58,695 nt of DNA from Bacteroidaceae bacterium (GTDB taxonomy: Bacteria > Bacteroidota > Bacteroidia > Bacteroidales > Bacteroidaceae). Position numbers and translations under genes: made by a program. Below the pieces are notes generated by a model. The model did not search any database. It saw nothing but the letters and a program-made list of their open reading frames with translations, and was not told the origin of the DNA. Where the stretch lies: contig JAFXTO010000031.1 of the NCBI GenBank assembly GCA_017535725.1, positions 1-58,695 of the forward strand. The letters are read 5' to 3'. This document shows, piece by piece, positions 21,501-26,726 of this stretch (within the stretch, counting starts at the first letter, position 1; every line of letters starts with the position of its first letter).

Positions 21501-23393
21501 ACCAGCGGCAACTGGGATATGCGCAAGGTAACCACCGTCTCCAACATATTCGCGGGATGCAAGGGACTCACCAGCATCACCCTGACGAGGTTCTGCGACA
21601 CCCGCAGTCTGACGGACATCAACAGTATGTTCAGCAATTGCCAGAAGCTGAAGGAAGTAAACCTCACCAGCTTCAGCACGGCCAGCGTGACGTCGGCTAA
21701 CTATCTCTTCAACGCCTGCTTCGCCCTGAAGACCCTGAAGGTAGGTTCTGGCTTCAACTTCCCGTCGATGTCATCCAAGGCCAGCTACGCCTTCTCCAGC
21801 GTCTCGAACTTGGAAATCATTGCCACGAGTTCCGTGCTCAGCTCCGTGCAGACGCCCATCAAGAACAAGCTCGGCTTCATCGAGAAGGAAGGCGGTACCA
21901 ACGGCGAGTTCGTCGCCACCGACAAGATGGGCATCCAAGCGCTGTGGTTCTCCTCCAAGAACCTGCTGGTATTCCTCTATGGCAAGGAGTACAAGAAAGG
22001 CGGCAAGTACGATGGCAACACCATCACGGAGGTATGGAAAGTCAGCGGCTCACCGTGGACGAGCACCGTCAAGGATAAGCTGACGACGGTGAGATTCGAC
22101 GAGAGCATGAAGGATCGCTACGTCTATTCCACCGCAAACTGGTTCCGTGACTGTTCGAAACTCACCACCATCAGCAATGCCAATTACCTAAACACCTCGC
22201 AATGCACCAATATGAGCTACATGTTCTATGGGTGTTCATCCCTGGCCTTCGTTTACTCGACCAACTGGGACACCAAGAACGTCACCAATATGTGCTATAT
22301 GTTCTACAATTGCGAAAGCCTCTACGGGATGGACTTCACCAAGTGGAACACCGCCAAGGTCACCAATATGGGTGCGATGTTCTATGGCTGTAAGAGCCTG
22401 AAGTCGCTGGACCTCAGCAACTGGAATACCGCCGCGGTGAAGGACATGTACGGAATGTTCCGCCTCTGCGAGAATCTGACCACCATCACCGGCTTAGACA
22501 AGTGGAACACCAGCTTCGTAAACAATATGTCCTACATGTTCTCCGACTGCAAGAAGCTGACCACCTTCGAACCCCTGTTCTTCAACACCGGCAACGTCAC
22601 CACCATGTACTCGATGTTCGAAAACTGCGAATCGTGGTACAGTAGCGGATACTCTGTGGAACTCGTACCCAAGTACGATGTGAGAAAGGTGACGAGCATG
22701 GGCTATATGTTCTCCGGATGCAAGTCCTTGAAGAGGATTTCACTGTCAAGCTGGGAGACCAGCAGTCTGACGAATATGTGCGCCATGTTCCAAAACTGCA
22801 ACGTATCAAGGATAAAGTTCGGCGACAAGTGGAATACCAGTAAGGTAACCGACATGTCCAAGTTATTCAAGGGTTGTTCGAATCTACTCTCCGAAAGCGG
22901 AGCCTACTTAGACATGTCCATGTTCAATACATCCAACGTGACGACGATGTACCAGATGTTCATGGGCTGTGCGAAGATTGTCTCTCTTGATTTAAATAAC
23001 TTCAATGTTTCCAAGGTGACAAGCATGAGTTCGATGTTCGAGAATTGCGACAAACTCCGCGAACTGAAACTCCGCTTCAAGGGCACCATGAAGAGCGGTG
23101 TCTATGTCTCGAGCATTTTCAAGAAAGCTGCAAGCAATACCACCAGCCTCATGGTAGAAATCAACTCAACATTCAGGGTAACGACGAGCCACCGGAGCAG
23201 TGGGTGCTTTACTAACAATAAAGTCATTTTTGACTTCTATAGCAGCTATAACAGTGAGAATTCAACGGAGAAGAGCAACGTAAAGACCGCGCTCTACAAT
23301 ATGGGCTACCAGTATCCCAAGGATTCCACCTCCGGCATTGCATATTATTACAACTTCGCGAACGGGACTTACAAATTCCTCTCCAAACAATGA
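9594..23393 (+). CDS. Giant surface protein with five BspA-like LRR modules
   Basis: About 4,599 residues from the ATG at 9594 (ATG 9603 is an alternative). A Thr/Arg/Gln-rich stretch (about 14-49) from a 9-bp repeat precedes the hydrophobic signal core (about 50-66); cleavage is likely after Ala-Ala near 82. Next comes an N-terminal beta domain (about 83-230) that recalls, from memory only, the TANFOR-type domain of Bacteroidota surface proteins. Then follow an acidic run (about 372-405), a long region of Gly-rich amphipathic strands (about 550-1900) interrupted by a short coiled coil (about 1500-1541), and a mixed region to about 2770. The rest is five modules, each a leader of roughly 80-90 residues plus LRRs of about 23-25 residues with the motif MxxMFxxCxxL and T-x-x-V-T-x-M joints. 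There is no type IX sorting tail. BspA-like LRR proteins include adhesins; here binding is inferred, not shown. The next gene starts 17 nt downstream. Confidence 0.88.
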   Translation: MKDMTTYSSHNDRLTRQARHTRLTRLTRLSRQTRQTRQTSLTSSTRQTSLFRTFCVLFCLFVASTADIHLSTCNLRLSTCAAQDITVTVTPSQTVLPPQVMLYITEPSNYFTISLTNTGKDNANIYLVMQVEQVNPASGLSLSTPPARQPKVPIVVPAGGSRILTPAEVRGLFNHIPLNEIKAPQDLFDNNNGSFGLLPEGQYELHMTAYRWDPLLPSPVVASSPSGGFASFSVCYNAQAPQFLTPSTISQELLAVAELDPLAPQFTWRAPVVACNPAALQFTYSMRIVEVLPGQQPDQSMTSNPVTYQVSNLATPTCLLPASVIMQMKEGKTYAAQVTATQTNVNRTMLNYVSIANNGKSTYKLFRLKETKKKQEQEDNNDKNDDDDDEDDGDEKGGEEEDDDISIIMAGSKSSDLVEDSLYTFRNPRIREPLFADDSGARKRFLESDIEVTWEASLFMGGEGHRSDTIEIEYELQFFDNGDNADKEETLKTDPFYTYRTKELKHNIEWDDIEKHVKEGDYMLLRIQPIIKKGRSIAFVGDENTVDFALCQRLSREYFECQSQMEIEDRKPTTKSANDLKGKVVHIGQYELTIDDIKGSGSGGFSGTGRVEWNPFGSSIMVCVKFDNLKLNQDDIVYDGIAETVAAPDMLSSMQVVDKLFSDWGIDNLIADSKIPYASQIQNKVDGKIKSLAEQINLGDYYSKMQKGKDVFKILTTGKMDKLYMPVKFPTEILPDKFDVVDLQIVNMKFAPTYATMNVLGEAAMPECDILKSKVLVFGAPRLCISPDTFLPQDGQIALLGDFTLTPSNMELTFKAPKDPLKPKDGCYISWHQGKLELLGIDADLKVDGMYKEVNGKLTDELATMYLKGSVGSWDDFLIDRISVDDFQMKDLPGWTFQASDVVFDHSIYRNSDHMGKFPEKYNKKEAGIISGDTQWQGVHIGKVGVAFPKSLELGEVDKEHNDRRLWVGAKEMFIDKSGVTVTIGAENVFAAKEGTLGGWGISLDEAHVQIIQNDFDNCGFTGQINVPILKRQKGSEHEGEFGNVKYTCQIRELSNPNNEKGKKNANDKNKRLSYIFLTEQVEPLDFSFLVGQATLDQDQTYFLVDAYDDPDKPGKVKTQIELCLGGEIGIGAIDKANDWLVEKTKSLPLELKIPELHFTKMRFSNVSEADDWVINDKRVEDKRKARDAAAKGIHDKALKILVEGKEFNAGTEQEPFYINLGEWSFASADKHIGPFTFNLTEFKPNFDSGTKKLSLEVGGSIGLCEVIDVGATVIISAKVNIPDYSKPKTWSISDGDVEFKALHLDLDWTALHFHGDLEATKAPNKGYSGTLEIDIVGFFKLDCKGGYYEHTKDAKDNKDRDFSWGYFMASVESSAGIHADPVVINRISGGFFFNCRPTKGENKFDGDPEVAYGNIGVALGLGLCTTAGKETLSADLDLLVVYDSDNKCLSTFMFNGKIEAVSGIITAECSLIYENEKNSAGVTQNRYLCLNVTAEAGMDTNALINKVKGMNESLKSLQGKLNEFQGKIDGVYQKVTNAASGMGVMSGDYNKPKKDGKNKEESEEIEASAGSAKITLEFKVTWVKDGKKYPTPKWHLYLGEPDEAHRCTFTFLKFKSPIITVDIGANGYLCLGNELPNNGALPEIPPKITEFLSGHKADQADMGADLGKAQRSRKAAAKALLDPNSLNGGIMVGASAWGSITLDLGLLYGSLDAIAGFDAALVNYGNMAYCMNSGSSMGYEGWYAMGQLYAFLQADLGIHVHIGNFINEKISILYAGIGGVLEMGLPNPTWMEGSARIKISLLGGLCKINKKFDFSAGDHCVPFKGNALDGFEMFQGVSHGSDSLYQALLDPTFAISLDDAKHMTFNTQSSIGSHYRLIDPSWESELKDKAQTTQADVEKSIALNASRTYVFDMDQDLNYYSMKKGVRLFDLGTTATDLINAGKGTKDNLYKAMKTNTYGSILNNAQKGNPLFENLSDYIINNMSERSGTVAETSMIMGSKELNSSVSDYLADTWQSRIDEMLGSNTLTAKDGKKNVSFSALKYTPTEVNCSFRETQGTTFHLTGMNLKAGHSYALFLMADAFEIENGRRIWCQYIKNGKENRIHWRQTKAWFFRVKSDEEEKIITDSLRNLEPYIALAYPSYNGTRVRDERGEGDLRAYYNDILKPTIALNRDIRTSLPADKMKWVLEGYTAAGDTLKPQTRDAVYKKNGNCINLEPASAFKPFEEFTNTAKGNSRYDFNQEKYRLKLLYTYRHKEQIPTFGAKARFTGIQYKEKGDSTVVLVDLPIITLPHDVKIISDTYTDSWKEVTQEANAELLPYSLPFVGASMDSIPHILYENDYRTKNLSDEDLVFRNVTFSGTDLPYRLIDPYMYFAYLGKWVFIGDREISAYAFDKVPVKFGSESLIFNYNGTVVNSEFLKVSKKLGERNKSLIELRDQMYSVWNNWSYNDDSHPKYPLPSVGSAIGGITANNQDGKTSTVTPININHNLQRDYTYVFEDLLKDYVAVYNVADTISTYLWAQSRTLLDKFYSTMKSKGTCSGDAFNSSFNKSVMDYNELHRGQYLESKSRGYSVRLPYYQLPLIFGDCFGGGATYNGKKLDRADRTFTKSIGENDLSSGDGDPDDATLSMRWPSEASNLLFFRLCGANAGDNIRGFNNQLFKTYSIDYSNNYPSANHVNRDRFRRNKALEQVTRFKARIYRVDGYDIDKGLYVVTNKTNGRGGGPWEATVNIGLDTKGTKNLSDMYKAVEEQDAYRETHYDKQIPQAAWCEDTKTILLCYSSTILKVGEQAIPFTGSKSAGTITKVFTGDDVVNGLWRRTTSIRDKCTKVIVHQSMSLCVNEWFKSSLKNFFYGLKNVTTIEGMRHLSSPDTNDMTQMFYNCESLTTIDFSDWYTQGVTSMAYMFGNCKKLKSLDLKKFNTQKVTNMQGMFKGCESLTTLNINNFKGDAVKDCGYMFNGCKNLYSLSMSSMNLPVVDDVTNMFDGCEKLTTINLAGLNSKELKDMDSMFKNCKALTTLSLPNINTSKAELMDNMFSGCSSLTSLNLSNFTGEALESCTFMFADCVKLSSLDLRNLAPEASMTYTQHMFSGCKALKTLHIDIFNPNIEKWVESNGYMFYNVPGTLTTYYYSEINPFILDQIPGTKKAVADTRAKVVHGRYSSGDEALFFIYSGTDYVKNKKYTITTNITEDGSTETKNHEITVVGAWSGDNVINTGTARPEWCKTGTNVSKITTAYIDDKFKAMPRSLYCWFYQFTNLETVKGLRNLNMEKVTTTSYMFKLCSNLKDVYIKLNQASSLTNMSGMFHGCKELISPTVLLQKDHKVRYMDYMFYGCENLETCPVRGGNEVTTTSYMYTGCTGLRYPGSTPSFTTTKVTDMSYMFKGCSNLRNPMGISSTENVTNMNGLYQDCSRLNSATFSNTEKVTSMDNMFSGCTSLYNINLGEITTTALRSCSNMFKDVPRSSVIYIAYDATRVVNACPESTWPNRVLIYPLSAVVLGSGNQMKLHFYGGKTTQKKGDTYNRSPYNGWVIADVFSGAHVQNRTRSSMSGTSYSKMWNEYAEKIIEVTIDATYKKVQLINAYGYFQNMSQLTEIKGIGNLNTKYCQDLGRLFKGCKKLTTIEGGSISTENCIYTDYMFADCESLRNITGVQFATTDNIIKAEHMFENCKNIWQISTSNYPHTGKVQDFSYMFAGCSSLTSLYLSYFKTGSAYSMASMFEGCTQLNSFSGLKYFDVKNVYEFDNMFKDCAAATSIDISTWPLNTSLNGASRPMDGRRTINGMFAGCTSLRKLTLGTNFDLDYVETSKSSPFASVKNLSVIVPKDKLTAIKKGLTTYHSFHVPSTGQFYDETATETAQVIWTPQCSTLTFFYGMPVQVGGTFNGHPVNAVWSGKDVLDNNSDSPKWYSTAADRCTVVTFDNSFANARPTSTRAWFSGFKKLKVINNLENLHTVNVTNMSRMFMNCESLTSLEFTSGNWDMRKVTTVSNIFAGCKGLTSITLTRFCDTRSLTDINSMFSNCQKLKEVNLTSFSTASVTSANYLFNACFALKTLKVGSGFNFPSMSSKASYAFSSVSNLEIIATSSVLSSVQTPIKNKLGFIEKEGGTNGEFVATDKMGIQALWFSSKNLLVFLYGKEYKKGGKYDGNTITEVWKVSGSPWTSTVKDKLTTVRFDESMKDRYVYSTANWFRDCSKLTTISNANYLNTSQCTNMSYMFYGCSSLAFVYSTNWDTKNVTNMCYMFYNCESLYGMDFTKWNTAKVTNMGAMFYGCKSLKSLDLSNWNTAAVKDMYGMFRLCENLTTITGLDKWNTSFVNNMSYMFSDCKKLTTFEPLFFNTGNVTTMYSMFENCESWYSSGYSVELVPKYDVRKVTSMGYMFSGCKSLKRISLSSWETSSLTNMCAMFQNCNVSRIKFGDKWNTSKVTDMSKLFKGCSNLLSESGAYLDMSMFNTSNVTTMYQMFMGCAKIVSLDLNNFNVSKVTSMSSMFENCDKLRELKLRFKGTMKSGVYVSSIFKKAASNTTSLMVEINSTFRVTTSHRSSGCFTNNKVIFDFYSSYNSENSTEKSNVKTALYNMGYQYPKDSTSGIAYYYNFANGTYKFLSKQ
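9633..9740 (+). repeat. ACTAGACAA 9-bp microsatellite in signal region
   Basis: About eleven units of ACTAGACAA or close variants (ACTAGATTA, ACTAGACTA) encode Thr-Arg-Gln/Leu triplets before the hydrophobic core of the signal peptide. Each unit is three codons, so copy-number change would lengthen or shorten the cationic N-region without a frameshift. The next coding stretch (about 9800-9830) is a CTTTCAACTTGCAACTTG-type repeat in the C-region of the same signal peptide. Confidence 0.85.
17900..23090 (+). repeat. Five-fold module duplication in the giant gene
   Basis: Five leader-plus-LRR modules start near 17905, 19083, 20098, 21176 and 21950. Leaders share a pattern of the type L-x-F-x-YG...G-x-x-Y-x-G...VWSG, then T-x-V-x-FD-x-S and a W-F-x-x-F-x-x-L segment. 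Each is followed by LRRs: roughly 18165-18930, 19355-19990, 20340-21000, 21400-21790 and 22150-23090. Four modules end in a valine-rich cap such as VPGTLTTYYY or LSVIVPKDKL. Divergence between copies makes this an old duplication. Confidence 0.82.
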
Positions 23394-23410
23394 GATAACA
23401 GGAAATGACT

Positions 23411-25786
23411 ATGAAGATACAATCAAGCATATTGAGTCTGGTACTTCTCGCCAGCAGCCTCACGGCGGTGGCGCAAGAGGTCGATACCACCGGCATAGAT
23501 CCACATACCGCCGTCAAGGAGAAGCGGGTGCTGCCCCGTGTGACATCAAAGATACACCTGATGACCCGAGCCTACGGCGACAGCATCGTGCTGCGCTGGG
23601 TGGCAGAGGACTACGTGTCCTTTAACTACCTGGCTCGCCTGGGAGTGAATGTGCTGCGTGTGCCGCGCGCCATGGTGGGCGACACCCTCGACCTCTCTGA
23701 GTTCCGCATCGACACCCTCGCCTACGAACTCATGCCGCTGACGCTGGAACAGTTCCGTGCCAAGTACGCCGAGAACGACAGCAACGCCTACGTCGCCATG
23801 GGGGTGCTCTACGGCGAGAAGGAGAACTACCACAAGCAGAACGAGGGCTTTGCGGACGAGACCCAGAACCGAAGCAACGACCAGGACCTCAACTACGGTC
23901 TCTCGATGCTGATGGTTGACTGGCGTAAGGACATCGCCGAGGATATGGCGGTGCGCTTCACCGACCGACAGGTAGAGCGCGGCCGCATCTATGACTACTA
24001 CATCCAGCCCACGGTGTGGGACAACGGCGGCAAGCTCATCTTCGAGCCGGGCGTGGCAGAAGGGGTGGCCAATGTGCCCTACAAACCCGCTCCCTATCAG
24101 CCCAGCATCACAGACTCCGTCAAGCCCAACAGCTCTGTACAGATTGGCTGGTGGGACAAGGCACACTCCAGTTTCGAGGTGGAACGCCGGCAGGTCACCG
24201 ACCTGAAAGGACAGGCAGTCAACGGCAGCTGGGAGCGCGTCACCAAAAAGCCCTACGTGCCCATGGTGCAACAGGGCGACGATGAGGACTACTGCCTCAT
24301 CGTGGATTCCGTGCCGCAGCTTGGACTCTGGAACTACCGCATCCTGGGCCACGACCCCTTCGGTGAACTGACAGAGCCCGCCGAATACAGCGTGATGGTG
24401 CCGGATATGGATCCGCCCTCGCCACCCACCCTGAAGTACATCGTCATCGAACGACCGGACAGCACAGACCTCATGGCGAAGGTCATCGCGCACGTCGTCT
24501 GGGAGAAAGGCATCCACGAAGAAGACCTCGCTGGCTACCGAATCTTCTACCAGCCCATGCGCGACCACGCCGAAGGTTGGAAGATGCTGACGCCGAACCT
24601 GATTGCTCCCACCGACACGCTCTTCTCCGTCGATATGACGGGCAGACGCACCGGCATGATGTACATCTCCGCCTACGACGACACGGGCAACGAGTCGAAG
24701 TCCATGCTGCAACAAATTCGGCTGACGGACTACAAGGCACCGGGCATCCCAGACAACTTCCACGCCACCGTCCGCAAGATTGATATCGAGAAGGACACCG
24801 CCGTGTTGCGTTCCAAGTGGGCATACGTCGATCTCTACTGGCAGCCAAAAGCCGAAGACGATGACATCGACTACTTCGACGTCGCCTTTGCCAACGACAG
24901 CACCCACGAATTCCTCAACCGCAACGAAGGCGGTATCCGACAATCGACCTTCACCGATTCACTCTCGCTGAACGCCAACCAGAAATATATATATTATAAG
25001 GTACGCGCGATAGACCAGAGCACGAACATCGGCGAGTGGAGCGACTGGATTCAGGTCGAACGCCCACACATGACACCGCCTACGGCACCCCACCTCGGCA
25101 AGTCCGAACACAGCGATGAGAAGGGCATGCACATGGAATGGATTGTGGGTGCCGACGCTGACATGAAGGAGCACGTGCTCTACCGCCGCCTCGGCGAGGA
25201 GGGCGAACCGGAGGTCATCGGGACCTGGGATGCAGACTCCGTGAAGTTGAAGAACAACATCATCATTGTCGATGACAATCCACCCTACGTGCAGCGGCAA
25301 CGTTACTACTACTGGATGTCGAGCGAGAACGCCTCGCCCTTCATCAGCAACAGCCTGGCGGTCAGTTGGAAGCACCAGGGACCGCGCGTCCTGGATATCT
25401 TCGTCAGACTGGAAGGCCGATTCGACTTCGACGACCAAGCCGTAGAACTGACCTGGCAGACGGGTGAAGAGAACCTCCCCGATGCCGACTGGCACTGGGC
25501 CATCTTCCGCAAAGGTCCCGGCGACGAGGGCTTCAAGTACTATATGTCCGCCGCAAAGACCGACCGCACCTACACCGACCACAGCCTCAGCGCTGGCGAG
25601 ACCGCAGAGTACTACGTCCGCCTGCAATTAGACGACGGACGCAGCAGCGACAACTCCGCCTCAGTGGAGATCCGCGCCATAGACCCGAGCCTGCCGGAAG
25701 TTCCAGAAGCACAAGAGGAAACGGTAATTCCGGAATCACAAGAGGAATCGGAAACTCCAGAAGAAGAGGCTCCCGCAGCCCCTTAA
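23411..25786 (+). CDS. Secreted fibronectin-III-like multidomain protein
   Basis: About 791 residues. AGGA at 23400-23403 lies 7 nt before ATG 23411, favouring it over ATG 23405. A signal peptide (MKIQSSILSLVLLASSLTAV-) is followed by a unique N-terminal region (about 30-220). Then come about five fibronectin-III-like beta sandwiches, each recognisable by a Trp on strand B: SVQIGWWDK, IAHVVWEKG, VDLYWQPK, MHMEWIVG and VELTWQTG. The tail is Pro/Glu-rich (EVPEAQEETVIPESQEESE) and could be a flexible linker. There is no lipobox and no sorting tail. It sits 17 nt after the giant gene, so the two are surely co-transcribed; a partner or assembly role for the giant protein is inferred from that. Function unknown. 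Confidence 0.8.
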   Translation: MKIQSSILSLVLLASSLTAVAQEVDTTGIDPHTAVKEKRVLPRVTSKIHLMTRAYGDSIVLRWVAEDYVSFNYLARLGVNVLRVPRAMVGDTLDLSEFRIDTLAYELMPLTLEQFRAKYAENDSNAYVAMGVLYGEKENYHKQNEGFADETQNRSNDQDLNYGLSMLMVDWRKDIAEDMAVRFTDRQVERGRIYDYYIQPTVWDNGGKLIFEPGVAEGVANVPYKPAPYQPSITDSVKPNSSVQIGWWDKAHSSFEVERRQVTDLKGQAVNGSWERVTKKPYVPMVQQGDDEDYCLIVDSVPQLGLWNYRILGHDPFGELTEPAEYSVMVPDMDPPSPPTLKYIVIERPDSTDLMAKVIAHVVWEKGIHEEDLAGYRIFYQPMRDHAEGWKMLTPNLIAPTDTLFSVDMTGRRTGMMYISAYDDTGNESKSMLQQIRLTDYKAPGIPDNFHATVRKIDIEKDTAVLRSKWAYVDLYWQPKAEDDDIDYFDVAFANDSTHEFLNRNEGGIRQSTFTDSLSLNANQKYIYYKVRAIDQSTNIGEWSDWIQVERPHMTPPTAPHLGKSEHSDEKGMHMEWIVGADADMKEHVLYRRLGEEGEPEVIGTWDADSVKLKNNIIIVDDNPPYVQRQRYYYWMSSENASPFISNSLAVSWKHQGPRVLDIFVRLEGRFDFDDQAVELTWQTGEENLPDADWHWAIFRKGPGDEGFKYYMSAAKTDRTYTDHSLSAGETAEYYVRLQLDDGRSSDNSASVEIRAIDPSLPEVPEAQEETVIPESQEESETPEEEAPAAP

Positions 25787-25816
25787 GACCATTCGCTCAT
25801 AAACCCCATCACTCCT

Positions 25817-26686
25817 ATGAGAAAGATTTCCAAGATACTCCGCCTGCTATTCTGCTCGGCTCTGCTCGTGCAGATGGCGAGCTGCGAATTGATAGACTTC
25901 GATGTCGATAGCGACCTCTCGCAGATAGCTGCCCAGATGAAGCTGAACTTCGACACGGCTTACGTCTATCAAGGCTATATCGTACATGTGACACCGACCT
26001 TCGAGCCCGACTCGCTGAACATCAGCGATGTCTATATCACCACATCGGACTCCTCGGTGGTGAACGTGAATATGCTGACGGGACAGATCAAGGCCGTAGG
26101 TGTCGGCTGGGCCACGCTCTACGTGGAGTCGGTGTCCGCCCAGATTCAGGACAGTTGCCATGTCTATGTCATGGCACCCTGGGAAGTGGCAGCGGAGACC
26201 TTTCCCTACGAAACCGTATTCTACGCCGATGTCACCGTCAAGGGCGAACCCTTGAACGAGAATATGGTGGTGGCCGCTTTCGTCAACGGCGAATGTAGGG
26301 GTGTGGGCGAAGCCCTGTCGTTCCATGGTATCGACCTCATGCAACTACGAGTGTGGGCGGAAAACATCTATGATGATTCAAAGGTGCCCAATATCCCAGA
26401 CGTGACAGGGAACGACGATGATGATGAAGACGATGAAGACGAAGAAGATGAAGATGAAGAAGATGAAGACGAAGACGAAGAGGAGGAGGATGACGAAGAA
26501 GATGACAACAGCCCGCTGGAACCCGAAGATGGTGTCGATCCCACGCCAACCCTTTATAAGCCTATCATTACATTTCGGTGCTACGATAAGAAGAAACTCA
26601 AACTCTACGAATCCGATATCACTGAGGAGTTCGACTGCGAGACCCACGGAACACTCTCCAAACTGTATAAGATAAACTTTAAGTAG
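25817..26686 (+). CDS. Lipoprotein with Ig-like (Big_2) domain and acidic run
   Basis: This 289-residue lipoprotein has its lipobox at QMASC (Cys about 23), followed by acidic residues, as in Bacteroidota lipoproteins exported to the surface. A bacterial Ig-like group 2 domain (about 45-115) is marked by DSSVVNVNMLTGQIKAVGVG and ATLYV. A second domain carries VAAFVNGECRGVGEA, the same motif as in the protein at 4322. Residues about 200-235 are almost all Asp/Glu, which may bind cations or act as a stiff spacer. It starts 30 nt after the fibronectin-like gene. Its role is inferred to be in the same surface assembly. Confidence 0.8.
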   Translation: MRKISKILRLLFCSALLVQMASCELIDFDVDSDLSQIAAQMKLNFDTAYVYQGYIVHVTPTFEPDSLNISDVYITTSDSSVVNVNMLTGQIKAVGVGWATLYVESVSAQIQDSCHVYVMAPWEVAAETFPYETVFYADVTVKGEPLNENMVVAAFVNGECRGVGEALSFHGIDLMQLRVWAENIYDDSKVPNIPDVTGNDDDDEDDEDEEDEDEEDEDEDEEEEDDEEDDNSPLEPEDGVDPTPTLYKPIITFRCYDKKKLKLYESDITEEFDCETHGTLSKLYKINFK

Positions 26687-26726
26687 AGGGAAACGAAACT
26701 GAGTCAAATATAAAATACAACATAGT

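Noticed and set aside
9594-23393. Giant gene as a fused or frameshifted assembly artefact
   Set aside because: The frame is uninterrupted, domains follow one another smoothly, and module leaders recur in the same frame throughout.
26418-26675. Lys/Met/Thr-rich small frame on the plus strand
   Set aside because: It is the shifted frame of the acidic run in the Ig-like lipoprotein gene.
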